Source: Acidovorax carolinensis (GTDB lineage: Bacteria > Pseudomonadota > Gammaproteobacteria > Burkholderiales > Burkholderiaceae_C). Taken from it: a DNA stretch of 64,000 nt. Positions 1-8,740 of the stretch are shown here, one piece after another. The first letter of the stretch is position 1. Each line of letters begins with the position of its first letter. Location: contig NZ_CP021361.1 in assembly GCF_002157145.1 (NCBI RefSeq), positions 3,991,501 to 4,055,500 on the forward strand. The letters are read 5' to 3'. The notes beneath the pieces were generated by a model. It did not search any database. It was given only the letters and a program-made list of their open reading frames with translations, and was not told where the DNA came from. Position numbers and translations under genes: made by a program.

Positions 1-637
1 CCGCGGCAAGGGGCGCATGCAAGGGCAGGTGGCCTGGATAGGTGCGCCCATGAGCCCGGACTACCGCTCCATGACGGGGCAGATCAACCTGAATGTGGAG
101 TCTGGCCAGTTCCTCAAGGCCGATCCGGGGCTTGCCAAGCTGCTCGGTGTGCTCAGCCTGCAGTCGTTGCCACGCCGCCTGACGCTCGATTTCCGCGACG
201 TCTTCAGCGAGGGTTTCGCGTTCGATTTCGTGCGGGGCGACGTGCGCATCGAGCAGGGTGTCGCCATCACCAACAACCTGCAGATGAAGGGGGTCAACGC
301 AGCCGTGCTCATGGAGGGCAGTGCCAACATCGACCACGAAACCCAGGACCTGCATGTGGTGGTCGTCCCCGAAATCAATGCCATGACGGCTTCGCTGGTC
401 GCCACCGCCATCAATCCGGTCATCGGACTGGGCAGCTTTCTGGCCCAGGTTTTTCTGCGCGGTCCGCTGATCGAGGCCGCCACCCAGGAATTTCAGATTG
501 GGGGCACCTGGACGGATCCGAATATCGTGCGCATTTCGCGGCGCAGCCGGGAATCGGGCAGTGCCCCCGTGCCCTCGGGGGCCGCACAATTGCCCGGCAA
601 GACGCCTGCGCCCCCCGCGGCCGGAGAACCCTCATGA
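1..637 (+). CDS. YhdP-like AsmA-family protein, C-terminal part (5' truncated)
   Basis: The frame is open from base 2 at the left edge, so only about the last 211 codons are present; no start can be given. The segment around residues 90-175 of the visible part (NNLQMKG, GSANIDHETQDL, a hydrophobic stretch with NPVIGLGSFLAQ, then GGTWTDPNIVRI) resembles the C-terminal AsmA-like region of YhdP/TIGR02099 proteins, very large inner-membrane-anchored proteins thought to move phospholipid across the periplasm. The tail is Pro/Ala-rich and ends in a stop overlapping the next ATG (ATGA, 634-637), so it is probably co-transcribed with the amidase gene. The family call rests on a partial sequence. Confidence 0.7.
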   Translation, partial: RGKGRMQGQVAWIGAPMSPDYRSMTGQINLNVESGQFLKADPGLAKLLGVLSLQSLPRRLTLDFRDVFSEGFAFDFVRGDVRIEQGVAITNNLQMKGVNAAVLMEGSANIDHETQDLHVVVVPEINAMTASLVATAINPVIGLGSFLAQVFLRGPLIEAATQEFQIGGTWTDPNIVRISRRSRESGSAPVPSGAAQLPGKTPAPPAAGEPS

Positions 638-1449
638 AAGTGGCAGCCCTGCAGATGGTCTCTGGCACGCAGCGCAGCGACAACCTGGCCATGGCCCGCC
701 GCCTGCTGGAGCAGGCCGCCGCGGCAGGGGCCGAACTGGCCGTGCTGCCCGAGTACTTTTGCACCATGGGCCTGCGCGACACCGACAAGCTGGCATGGCA
801 GGAAACCCCGGGCGATGGGATTGTGCAGACGTTTCTCGCCCTGGCCGCACAGGAGCTGCAGATGTGGGTGGTAGGCGGCACATTGCCCATGCAGACCGCC
901 GATCCGGCGCGCGTGCGCAACACCACGCTGGTGTATGCGCCCTCGGGCCACTGCGTTGCGCGCTACGACAAAATCCACCTTTTCCGGTTTGACAACGGAC
1001 ACGAGCATTTTGACGAGGGCCGGGTGATCGAGGCCGGGGCCACGCCGGTGCAGTTTGACCTGCCATCGCGTACCGGCCACACCTGGCGCATCGGGCTGAG
1101 CGTTTGCTACGACCTGCGCTTTCCCGAGCTGTACCGCCTGCACGCCAGTGCAGGAGCCGACCTGCTGCTGGTGCCCAGCGCCTTCACCCACACCACCGGG
1201 CAGGCCCACTGGGAACTGCTGCTGCGCGCGCGCGCAGTGGAGAACCTGGCCTATGTGCTGGCCCCTGCGCAGGGCGGACTGCACGAAAACGGTCGCCAGA
1301 CATGGGGGCACAGCATGCTGGTCGATCCCTGGGGGCTGGTCGTCAACGCACGGGCGCAGGGCCCGGGCGTGGTGCTGGGAGAGCTCGATGCCGGGCGCGT
1401 GCGCCAGGTACGCGCGCAGCTGCCCGCACTGGAGCACCGCGTCCTGTGA
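634..1449 (+). CDS. Carbon-nitrogen hydrolase (nitrilase superfamily, Nit1-like amidase)
   Basis: A 271-residue protein of the usual length for Nit/omega-amidase-like cytosolic enzymes. The catalytic Glu-Lys-Cys triad is visible: E40 in LAVLPEYF, K113 in RYDKIHLF and C158 in LSVCYDLRFPELYR. The last motif is typical of the Nit branch, whose best-known members hydrolyse deaminated glutathione; the substrate is inferred, not shown. It starts inside the stop of the upstream YhdP-like gene and its TGA overlaps the GTG start of the following sensor kinase, so four genes appear to form one operon. The YhdP-nitrilase pairing is common in betaproteobacteria. Confidence 0.85.
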   Translation: MKVAALQMVSGTQRSDNLAMARRLLEQAAAAGAELAVLPEYFCTMGLRDTDKLAWQETPGDGIVQTFLALAAQELQMWVVGGTLPMQTADPARVRNTTLVYAPSGHCVARYDKIHLFRFDNGHEHFDEGRVIEAGATPVQFDLPSRTGHTWRIGLSVCYDLRFPELYRLHASAGADLLLVPSAFTHTTGQAHWELLLRARAVENLAYVLAPAQGGLHENGRQTWGHSMLVDPWGLVVNARAQGPGVVLGELDAGRVRQVRAQLPALEHRVL

Positions 1450-3491
1450 GCAGTCTGCCGCCACGCACCCGCACGCCCTGGCAGCGCTGGCGCAGCGCGT
1501 GGCGCCGGTGGTCGCTCTGGACCCTGCTGGTGGTCCTGGTGGCATCGATGCTGGTCACGCTGGTCTGGCTGGCCGGGCGCTACGAGGCCAGCCAGGTGCA
1601 ATCCCGGCTGGAGCGGGACACCGCGGACGCGGGCTCCGACATCCGCACTGCGCTCTCGCGCAACGTGCAGAGCCTGCAGGCACTTCAGGCAGGTGACCCG
1701 GGCCTGCTGGCCTGGGAAGTCAATGCGACCGAATTGCTGCGCCAACGCCGCGAACTGGTGCGCATCGAGTGGCGGGACGCCAACCTGCGCTTGCGCGCCT
1801 ATGCCCAGACCCCTTACCGCCCGGTGGCGTGGGACGCCGCCAGCCGTGAAGGCGCGCATTCCGATGCGGCGCTGGCCTGCACCAATGCCCGCCGGCTGGG
1901 TGCCCCCGCCTATTCGAGCAGCTATTTCCAGCCGCATGGCGACGGCCTGGGCTCGGAGATGATGGAGCTGTGCCTGCCCCTGAACCGCGCCGGGCGCCCC
2001 GCGGGCTTCGTGGTGGCCACCTACGCCCTGCAGGAAATGCTGGTGGACCTGGTGGGGCACAACCTGACGCGCAGCCAGGAGGCCTCGTTCACCGAGGCCG
2101 ATGGCACCCGGCTGGCCGTGCTGGGCGCAGCCCGGCGCGGCACGCGCATGTTCACGGCCCAGCAGCTGCTCGACCTGCCGGGCACCACGCTGGTGTTGCG
2201 CATGGACAGCTGGCATGGCGCACCCAACCTCTTTCCCAACGTGCTGACCGCGCTGGTCACCGCCATGTCGATTGCGCTGGTAACCGTGATGGTGGTGCTG
2301 GTGCGGGACAACCGCCGCAGGCTGCAGGCAGAGCGTGACCTGGCAGACGCCCTGGCCTTTCGCAAGGCCATGGAAGACTCCCTGGTGACCGGCCTGCGCG
2401 CACGCGACCTGCAGGGACGCATCACCTACGTCAACCCCGCGTTCTGCGCCATGGTGGGGTTCAGCCCGCAAGAGCTCCTGGGGCAAAGCACCTCAGCGCC
2501 CTACTGGCCGCCCGAACTCGCCGAAGAATACCGGCAGCGCCAGGCCACGCGCTTTGCCGGCGGGATGCCGCCGCGCGAGGGCTTCGAATCGGTCTTCATG
2601 CGCAAGGACGGCACGCGCTTTCCGGTGCTGATCATCGAGGCGCCACTGATCAATGCCCAGGGGCTGCACACCGGCTGGATGAGTGCGTTTCTGGACATCA
2701 GCGAACAGCGCCGCATCGAGGAGCTCTCGCGCGCCTCCCAGGAGCGCCTGCAGGCCACGGCCCGGCTGGCCACCGTGGGCGAAATGGCCTCGCTGCTGAG
2801 CCACGAGCTCAACCAGCCGCTGGCGGCCATTTCGAGCTATGCCACCGGTTCGCTGAACCTGCTCGATTCCAGCGCCCCCGGCGCGGTCCAACCCGGCGAC
2901 ATGCAGGACGTGCGCATGGCGATGCAACACATTGCCCGCCAGGCTGAGCGCGCCGGACGCGTGATAAAAAGCGTGCACGACTTCGTGCGTCGCCGCGACC
3001 AGACCCGCGAGGCCGTAAACCCCCAGGAACTGCTCGACGCCATCCTGCCCATCATCAGCCTGCAGGCCCGCAAGCTCGGCGTGCGCGTACAGACCTCGGT
3101 AGAACCCGATCTGCCGCGCACCCTCTGCGACCGCACCATGGTCGAGCAGGTGCTGCTGAACCTGGCGCGCAATGCCATGCAGGCCATGGACGATCCGGCC
3201 ATCCACCCCCGCATCCTGGCCATCCGGGTGCGGCGCGGCGCGTCCAATGCCTACAGCGGTTGGCTGGAGTTTTCGGTGACCGATGGCGGCGTCGGTATCG
3301 CGCCCGAGGTGGCGCAGCAACTTTTCACGCCGTTCTTCACCACGCGCGCCGAAGGCATGGGACTGGGCTTGAGCATGTGCCGCACGGTGGTCGAGCAGCA
3401 TGGCGGCTTCCTGGCCTACGAACCCCATGCGCCGCGTGGTACGGTATTCACCTTCACCTTGCCTGTTGTCAGCCAACCTCCCGCACCCTGA
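1446..3491 (+). CDS. PAS-domain sensor histidine kinase (DctB/FixL type)
   Basis: A start at GTG 1446 gives 681 residues and overlaps the previous stop (GTGA). Order of parts: a transmembrane helix at about 28-46, a periplasmic sensor region to about 262, a second helix at about 263-285, a PAS domain (NPAFCAMVGFSPQELLGQ) at about 312-440, the H box with H453 in SLLSHELNQPLAAISSY, N box (LNLARNAMQAM), G1 (DGGVGI), F box (FFTT) and G2 (GMGLGLSM). This is a complete HisKA_HATPase kinase of the FixL/DctB type. It is directly followed, with a 1-bp overlap, by a FixJ-type regulator, its evident partner. The signal sensed cannot be told; no haem-PAS signature was recognised. Confidence 0.88.
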   Translation: MSSLPPRTRTPWQRWRSAWRRWSLWTLLVVLVASMLVTLVWLAGRYEASQVQSRLERDTADAGSDIRTALSRNVQSLQALQAGDPGLLAWEVNATELLRQRRELVRIEWRDANLRLRAYAQTPYRPVAWDAASREGAHSDAALACTNARRLGAPAYSSSYFQPHGDGLGSEMMELCLPLNRAGRPAGFVVATYALQEMLVDLVGHNLTRSQEASFTEADGTRLAVLGAARRGTRMFTAQQLLDLPGTTLVLRMDSWHGAPNLFPNVLTALVTAMSIALVTVMVVLVRDNRRRLQAERDLADALAFRKAMEDSLVTGLRARDLQGRITYVNPAFCAMVGFSPQELLGQSTSAPYWPPELAEEYRQRQATRFAGGMPPREGFESVFMRKDGTRFPVLIIEAPLINAQGLHTGWMSAFLDISEQRRIEELSRASQERLQATARLATVGEMASLLSHELNQPLAAISSYATGSLNLLDSSAPGAVQPGDMQDVRMAMQHIARQAERAGRVIKSVHDFVRRRDQTREAVNPQELLDAILPIISLQARKLGVRVQTSVEPDLPRTLCDRTMVEQVLLNLARNAMQAMDDPAIHPRILAIRVRRGASNAYSGWLEFSVTDGGVGIAPEVAQQLFTPFFTTRAEGMGLGLSMCRTVVEQHGGFLAYEPHAPRGTVFTFTLPVVSQPPAP

Positions 3492-4120
3492 TGGAACCCA
3501 TATCCGACGCCCTTGTGTACATCGTGGACGATGACGCGGGCGTGCGCGAAGCGCTCGCCTGGTTGCTGCGCTCACGCCGCCTGCTCAGCGAATCGTTCGA
3601 CAGCGCCGAGGCTTTTGACGCAATGCGGCAAGCCCGCCCCGCGCCGAACCAGCCATGCTGCCTGCTGCTGGACGTGCGCATGCCGGGCCTGAGTGGGCTG
3701 GCCCTGTTCGACCTGCTGCTGGCGCGCGGCGACCTGGCAGCCATGCCGGTGATCTTTCTGACCGGCCATGCCGATGTGCCCACCGCCGTCGATGCCGTCA
3801 AGCGCGGGGCCTTCGACTTCTATGAAAAGCCGTTTTCCGACAACGCACTGGTCGATCGCATCGAGCAGGCGCTGGCGCAGTCGGCCGCGCACCTGGAGCA
3901 ACTGCGCCAGCGCAGCAGCCTGCAGCTGCGCCTGCAGGATCTCACCGAGCGTGAGCGCGATGTGATGGACCTCGTGGTGGCCGGCCTGCCCAACAAGCTG
4001 ATTGCCGATCAGCTGGACATCAGCGTGCGCACCGTCGAGGTGCACCGCTCGCGGGTGTTCGACAAGATGCAGGTCAAGTCAGCGGTGGAGCTGGCCAACC
4101 TGCTGCGCACCGGCCCGTGA
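3491..4120 (+). CDS. FixJ/NarL-family response regulator
   Basis: A 209-residue regulator. The N-terminal receiver domain has the acidic pair (VDDD, residues 12-15), the phospho-acceptor D61 in LLLDVRMPG, the T in FLTGH and K in YEKPF. The C-terminal LuxR-type helix-turn-helix is at about 145-205 (LTERERDVMDLV then VRTVEVHRSRVFDKM). The GHADVPTAV stretch is characteristic of the FixJ group. The ATG overlaps the kinase stop by one base, so kinase and regulator are translationally coupled. Target promoters are unknown. Confidence 0.9.
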   Translation: MEPISDALVYIVDDDAGVREALAWLLRSRRLLSESFDSAEAFDAMRQARPAPNQPCCLLLDVRMPGLSGLALFDLLLARGDLAAMPVIFLTGHADVPTAVDAVKRGAFDFYEKPFSDNALVDRIEQALAQSAAHLEQLRQRSSLQLRLQDLTERERDVMDLVVAGLPNKLIADQLDISVRTVEVHRSRVFDKMQVKSAVELANLLRTGP

Positions 4121-4154
4121 AACCGCTTCGGGCCGCTGCGCAAGTGCCTGCGCT

Positions 4155-4802
4155 TTAGCCCCGGGGGCGCTCGCCTACATAAATCTCGACCCGGCGATTG
4201 CGGCTGCGGCCTTGGGCAGTGTCGTTGGTGGCAATGGGCTGGCGTTCGCCCATGCCTTCGATGGAAATGCGCCGCCCGTCCACGCCCCGGCCCGTGAGGT
4301 AATTGCGCGTGCTGGCCGCACGGTCCAGCGACAGCGGGTTGTTCACGGCATCGCTGCCGGTGTTGTCGGTGTGGCCGATGATGCGCACGTCGGTGTTCGG
4401 GTTGTTGCGCAAGCCCTCGGCGAAACGGTCCAGCACCGGTGCGAAGTTGGACTGGATGTCCGAGCGGCCCACGGCAAAGGAAATGTCGCTCGGGATATCC
4501 AGCTTAAGCTGGTTGTCCTGCGTCTGCGTCACGGCAATGCCCGTGCCCTGCGTGGCCTGCTCCATTTCGCGCTTTTGGCGCTCCATGTTCTGCGACCAGA
4601 TGTAGGTGCCCAGGGCGCCCACACCGGCACCCACGACGGCGCCGGTGCCCGCGCGGCCACCCGTGGCCGAGCTGAGCACGGCACCGGCCAGTGCGCCCAC
4701 GCCGGCGCCCGTGGCGGTGCGGCGCTGGGTATCGGTCATCTCGGCGCAACCGGTGGCCAGGACGACAACGGCGACGACGCCGGGAATAAAGTATTTGCGC
4801 AT
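4155..4802 (-). CDS. OmpA-family lipoprotein with glycine-zipper region
   Basis: 215 residues from ATG 4802, chosen because AAGGAG lies about 8 bases upstream; a longer frame to 4880 lacks such support. A signal sequence (MRKYFIPGVVAVVVLATGC) ends in a lipobox-like ATGC with C19. Residues about 35-80 form a Gly/Ala-rich glycine zipper (GAGVGALAGAVL, GAVVGAGVGALG). The C-terminal OmpA-like peptidoglycan-binding domain (residues about 105-213) carries IIGHTDNTGSDAVNNPLSLDRA and NRRVEIYV. It is probably an outer-membrane lipoprotein tethering the envelope to peptidoglycan, like YiaD or Pal-type proteins. It is transcribed toward the upstream regulator. Confidence 0.88.
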   Translation of the reverse strand: MRKYFIPGVVAVVVLATGCAEMTDTQRRTATGAGVGALAGAVLSSATGGRAGTGAVVGAGVGALGTYIWSQNMERQKREMEQATQGTGIAVTQTQDNQLKLDIPSDISFAVGRSDIQSNFAPVLDRFAEGLRNNPNTDVRIIGHTDNTGSDAVNNPLSLDRAASTRNYLTGRGVDGRRISIEGMGERQPIATNDTAQGRSRNRRVEIYVGERPRG

Positions 4803-4940
4803 GGCTAGGCTCCTTGTAAATGATGGGACGGAATGAAAATCCGATGATGAGTCGGCAGTGTTCACTCTACGCCGGAACAAGGGTATCGGCCAGCAGGAAG
4901 GCGCCGTGTAGGACGAAAGCTTGCGAATTCGGCCCTGCGC

Positions 4941-5078
4941 TCATGGCGCGGGCGGCTCGGAGTCTTTGTCGGGCGGTGGCGTCAGTTCGCCGCGTTTGCG
5001 CCCCGAAAACATCGTCCACCAGACAATCAGCGCGAGCACCACCAGCGCCAGCAACGCTTCAAGCAAAATCAGCCCCAT
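4941..5078 (-). CDS. Small single-pass membrane protein (45 aa)
   Basis: The predicted protein begins MGLILLEALLALVVLALIVW, a clear transmembrane helix, followed by a basic stretch (SGRKRGE) and a Pro/acidic tail ending EPPAP. An AGGAG motif lies about 10 bases upstream of the ATG, inside the coding start of the divergent mltA. The ATG (5078-5076) overlaps the mltA ATG (5077-5079) head to head. The helix-plus-charged-tail build and good ribosome-binding site argue for a real small inner-membrane protein; its function is unknown. Confidence 0.55.
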   Translation of the reverse strand: MGLILLEALLALVVLALIVWWTMFSGRKRGELTPPPDKDSEPPAP

Positions 5079-6234
5079 GAAATTGACACTCCTGCGCCTT
5101 GTGATGACGGCGCTGATTGTAGGAACGCTGGCTGCCTGCTCCACCGCGCCGGCGCCAAGCCCCGCGCGGCCAGGGGCCATCCCTGTGCCGTCGACCCCGG
5201 GTGACACGGCCATGCCAGGCGATACCGGGCCACTGCCGCCGGCCATGGTGCAGCCCAAGAGCCGCTGGGTGCCGGTGCGCTGGGCCGAACTGCCCGGCTT
5301 TGCCGACGACGCCCTGCACGAGGCCTGGAACGCCTGGATCAAGGGGTGCGAGCGCCCCGCGCCCGCCTTTGCCCCCCTGTGCAGCGAAGTGCGCCAGCTC
5401 AGCATTGCCAGCGCCGACGAGCAGCGCGCCTGGATGGTGCGGCGCCTGCAGCCCTACCGCGTCGAAGCCGTCGACGGCAATGCCGAAGGCCTGCTGACCA
5501 GCTATTACGAGCCCATGATCGACGCCGCACGCCAGCCCGGCAACGGCTACACCGTGCCGGTGTACGGCCTGCCCGCAGGGCACGGTGCGCGCAAGCCCTG
5601 GTTCACGCGCCAGCAGATCGACACCCTGCCCGAGGCCCAGGCCGCGTTGCAGGGGCGGGCGATTGCCTGGCTGCGCGATCCGGTCGAATCCATGGTGCTG
5701 CACATCCAGGGCTCGGGCCGGCTGCAAATCACCGAGGCCGACGGCCGCATCACCACCGCGCGGGTGGCCTATGCAGGCACCAACGATCAGCCTTACCAGA
5801 GCGTGGGCCGCTGGCTGCTCGACCAGGGCGCAACGCGCGATGCCACCTGGCCCGGCATCCGCGCCTGGCTGGCACAAAACCCGCAGCGCACCAACGAACT
5901 GCTGTGGAGCAACCCGCGCTACGTGTTCTTCCGCGAAGAGCCCTTGAGCCCGCTGGACGCCCAGTTCGGCCCGCGCGGCGCGCAGGGCGTGCCCCTCACG
6001 CCCGGCCGCTCGATTGCGGTGGATCGCCAGAGCATTCCCTATGGCACGCCGGTGTGGCTGGCGTCCAGGGGCCCGCAGGTGTCCATGCAGCGCCTGGTGA
6101 TGGCGCAGGACACCGGCAGCGCCATCGTGGGTGCGGTGCGGGCCGACTATTTCGCCGGATGGGGCGCAGAGGCAGGCGAACTGGCCGGACGGCTCAAGCA
6201 GGGCCTGCGCCTGTGGGCCCTGTGGCCGCGCTGA
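5077..6234 (+). CDS. mltA: Membrane-bound lytic murein transglycosylase A
   Basis: 385 residues from ATG 5077, with a lipoprotein signal (LIVGTLAAC lipobox), a Pro-rich linker, the MltA domain (LTSYYEPMIDAAR, SMVLHIQGSGRL, RVAYAGTNDQPYQSVGRWL) and the C-terminal 3D domain (AQDTGSAIVGAVRADYFAGWG) that carries the catalytic Asp of the family. It cleaves peptidoglycan from the inner face of the outer membrane, forming 1,6-anhydromuramyl ends. No strong ribosome-binding site precedes this ATG, and a later GTG or ATG in the signal sequence cannot be ruled out. It is divergent from the 45-residue membrane ORF, with overlapping start codons. Confidence 0.9.
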   Translation: MKLTLLRLVMTALIVGTLAACSTAPAPSPARPGAIPVPSTPGDTAMPGDTGPLPPAMVQPKSRWVPVRWAELPGFADDALHEAWNAWIKGCERPAPAFAPLCSEVRQLSIASADEQRAWMVRRLQPYRVEAVDGNAEGLLTSYYEPMIDAARQPGNGYTVPVYGLPAGHGARKPWFTRQQIDTLPEAQAALQGRAIAWLRDPVESMVLHIQGSGRLQITEADGRITTARVAYAGTNDQPYQSVGRWLLDQGATRDATWPGIRAWLAQNPQRTNELLWSNPRYVFFREEPLSPLDAQFGPRGAQGVPLTPGRSIAVDRQSIPYGTPVWLASRGPQVSMQRLVMAQDTGSAIVGAVRADYFAGWGAEAGELAGRLKQGLRLWALWPR

Positions 6235-6284
6235 GCGGGCCGCGTTGAAACGATGTCGTCCCTGGCATCGCGCTCCGCTGATTT

Positions 6285-6343
6285 GGATGAAAAACAGGCG
6301 TTTGCGCTTATGGGGTAAACGCAATCAGCTATTTTTTAGGAGC
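6285..6343 (-). repeat. Family-1 interspersed repeat, copy A
   Basis: Read on the minus strand this runs from GCTCCTAAAAAATAGCTG through a GCGTTTA...TAAGCGC stem to CCTGTTTTTCATCC. It lies between the mltA stop and the end of the convergent MFS gene, the usual intergenic position of this family. The stem could also serve as a transcription end signal. Confidence 0.7.
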
Positions 6344-6375
6344 AAAATTCCAAGACGCCGGGCACCATGGCGATG

Positions 6376-8091
6376 TCAGCGCTCCATCAGGTAGCGCCGC
6401 ACCTCAGGCGGCGATTCGCCCCGGTGGAACGCCAGTTTGCGCTCGCGCAGCGCCACATCGGACGCCGTGACCCGGTCAAAGCGGCGCAGGTGCTCGGTCC
6501 AGGACTCGTCCACGATCTGCTCCACATAGCGCGCCGGATCGGCCAGGTCGTGCAGCAAGTCGCACGACAGCGCCCCCTGGCGCAAGCGGCTGCGGCGGCT
6601 TTCCTGCATGAGGGCGCGAAATTCTGCGCCGCGCGCCGGGTCAACGGTGTATTCGATGGTGACCACCACGCGCCCGGCCTGCGGCGGCGTGGCCGCCACC
6701 GGGGCCTTGAAGGCTTGCGAGGGGCTGAGGTCTTCTTCCATGTGGCGGTCGGTCACCAGGCGCTGCACCAGGGCCATGGCGATCACGCCCGTCAGCGCGG
6801 CCAGCGCCAGGCTCAGGTGCACCGAGCTCACCGTGGCCACCTGCCCCCACAAGGCGGCGCCCAGCGCGGTGGCGCCCATGATGGCCATCTGGAAGATCGA
6901 CATGCCCCGTGCGCGCACCCAGTTGGGCAGCGCCAGCTGGGCCGACACGCTGAGCGAATTGGCCGTGGTGATCCACGCCATACCAGCCAGCACCATGGCG
7001 GGCACGGCCACGTAAACATTGGGCGCAATGGCCATCGCCGCCATGGCGGCCGCCTGCAGCAGCGTGCCGCGCATCACCAGCACATCGCGCGCCATGGCCT
7101 GGCGCAGGCGCGGCAAAAACATGGCGGCCACGATGGCGCCCGCCCCCATGGAGGCCAGCAGCAGCGTGAACGTTCCCGCGCCCCCGCCGTCAAGCCCCTT
7201 GGCCACCAGCGGTAACAGCGCCATCAGCGCCGTGGCGTTCAGGAAAAACAGGGCGATGCGCCAGAGCACGGCCCGCATGCGCGGCGACTGGCGCACAAAC
7301 TGCAGGCCCACACGCATCGCGCTGGGCAGTTTTTCACGCCCCAGCGGGCTGGGCACATGGGTGCGTTTCCAGCGCATGATCACCAGGCCCGAGGCCACCG
7401 ACAACACGGCATTGAGCACAAACACCCAGGCGCTGCCAGCGCTGGCGATGATGGCGCCCGCCAACAGCGGGCCAATGATGCGCGAGGCGTTCATGGCCAC
7501 GCCATTGAGCGCCAGGGCCGCCGGCAGTTGCGGGCGACTCACCAGCTCGGGCACGATGGCCGAGAACACCGGCCAGCGCATCGCCAGGCCGATGCCGTTG
7601 GCAAAAGTCAAGGCCAGCAGCAGCGGCGCCGTCATGCCGCCCACCAAAATGGCCGCGCACAGCACCAGCGCCACGGCGGCCACCCAGAACTGCGTGACGA
7701 TGAAGTAACGCCGCCGGTCCAGGATGTCGGCCAGCGCGCCGCTGGGCAAGCCCAGCAAAAAGACGGGTAGCGTGGAGGCCGACTGCACCAGCGCCACCAG
7801 GATGGGCGAGGTGGTGAGCGTGGTCATGAGCCAGGCGGCCGCCACGTCGTTCATCCACATGCAGGTGTTGGCCGCCACCCAGGTCAGCCAGAGCATTCGG
7901 AAAACCGGCACCGACAGCGGCGCCAGGGGGGAAAGGGAAGCCCGCTGGGCGGTACTTTCGCTCAGCGTGGCGGCGGCTGCCTCTTCTGCACCGAGGGCGG
8001 CCGTCGCCGTATCGGCCGGCGACAGTGGGGACGCAGGCGGTGCGGCTGGAAAAGCGCTGTGGGCGCTGTCGTGGGGAGGCTGTGGGGGCAT
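6376..8091 (-). CDS. MFS transporter (EntS-like MFS_3) with C-terminal ABM-like domain
   Basis: 571 residues, longer than a usual 400-residue MFS protein. After an Ala/Pro-rich N-terminus of about 60 residues come about twelve hydrophobic segments with the MFS motif between helices 2 and 3 (GLPSGALADILDRRRY), typical of the MFS_3/EntS group of exporters. The last 100 residues or so (VVVTIEYTVDPARGAEFRALM, then ALSCDLLHDLADPARYVEQIVDESWTEHLRR) resemble the antibiotic-biosynthesis-monooxygenase (ABM) fold. The substrate is unknown. It follows the Lrp-type regulator on the same strand, separated by a family-1 repeat. Confidence 0.85.
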   Translation of the reverse strand: MPPQPPHDSAHSAFPAAPPASPLSPADTATAALGAEEAAAATLSESTAQRASLSPLAPLSVPVFRMLWLTWVAANTCMWMNDVAAAWLMTTLTTSPILVALVQSASTLPVFLLGLPSGALADILDRRRYFIVTQFWVAAVALVLCAAILVGGMTAPLLLALTFANGIGLAMRWPVFSAIVPELVSRPQLPAALALNGVAMNASRIIGPLLAGAIIASAGSAWVFVLNAVLSVASGLVIMRWKRTHVPSPLGREKLPSAMRVGLQFVRQSPRMRAVLWRIALFFLNATALMALLPLVAKGLDGGGAGTFTLLLASMGAGAIVAAMFLPRLRQAMARDVLVMRGTLLQAAAMAAMAIAPNVYVAVPAMVLAGMAWITTANSLSVSAQLALPNWVRARGMSIFQMAIMGATALGAALWGQVATVSSVHLSLALAALTGVIAMALVQRLVTDRHMEEDLSPSQAFKAPVAATPPQAGRVVVTIEYTVDPARGAEFRALMQESRRSRLRQGALSCDLLHDLADPARYVEQIVDESWTEHLRRFDRVTASDVALRERKLAFHRGESPPEVRRYLMER

Positions 8092-8179
8092 GCCCCGCCA
8101 TTGTGCGTTGTCCGGCCCGCCAGCGCAGCGCCTGCCTTCGCGACCCGTAGCCGCCCATGGGCATGGCCCATAAAAACAT

Positions 8180-8238
8180 GAGTCAAATCAGTCACCAGCG
8201 GTTTGCCAGCAAGCGCTATTAGCTATTTAATCAATAGC
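8180..8238 (-). repeat. Family-1 interspersed repeat, copy B
   Basis: Minus-strand copy: GCTATTGATTAAATAGCT, then AGCGCTTGCTGGCAAACCGCT, then GACTGATTTGACTC. It lies between the Lrp-type regulator and the MFS gene. Confidence 0.7.
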
Positions 8239-8239
8239 A

Positions 8240-8725
8240 TCAAGGGCGGCCACGCGCCAGGTGTGTGAGTGGCAGGTCGCCGCTGGCTTTCACTTCGCCC
8301 AGCGAAAAACTCGTGTGCATGTCTTTCACATTGGGCAGGTTGAGTAGCACGTCGCGGGCAAACAGCGAAAAGCTGTCCAGGTCGCGCGCCACCACCTGCA
8401 ACTCGAAGGTGCCGGTGCCGCTGATGTAGTGGCAGGACACCACTTCGGGGATCTGGCGAATGGCCTCTTCCATGGCCCGCGTCAGGTTGCCCGTGCTGCG
8501 GTCGGCGTCCAGCCGCACAAAGGCCAGCACACCGAGGCCGATCTTGTGCCGGTCGATCTCGGCGTGGTAGCCCTTGATGAAGCCTTCGTCTTCCAGCGCC
8601 CGCACGCGCCGCCAGCAGGGCGCAGCCGACAGGCCCACGCGCTGGGCCAGTTCGGCATTGGTCAGCCGCGCGTTGGCCTGCAGCTCGCCGAGGATGGCCA
8701 GGTCGTATTTGTCCAAATTATTCAT
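8240..8725 (-). CDS. Lrp/AsnC-family transcriptional regulator
   Basis: 161 residues of standard Lrp length. An N-terminal winged helix-turn-helix (LGELQANARLTNAELAQRVGLSAAPCWRRVRALEDEG, residues about 13-50) is followed by the C-terminal RAM ligand-binding domain (about 70-150, with VVSCHYISGTGTFELQV). It is divergent from the indolepyruvate oxidoreductase gene, and a 15-bp inverted repeat sits 16 bases upstream of its start. The likely role is local amino-acid-responsive control of that enzyme and of itself; the effector, perhaps an aromatic amino acid, is inferred. Confidence 0.9.
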   Translation of the reverse strand: MNNLDKYDLAILGELQANARLTNAELAQRVGLSAAPCWRRVRALEDEGFIKGYHAEIDRHKIGLGVLAFVRLDADRSTGNLTRAMEEAIRQIPEVVSCHYISGTGTFELQVVARDLDSFSLFARDVLLNLPNVKDMHTSFSLGEVKASGDLPLTHLARGRP

Positions 8726-8740
8726 GATCTGGCCATTTTA

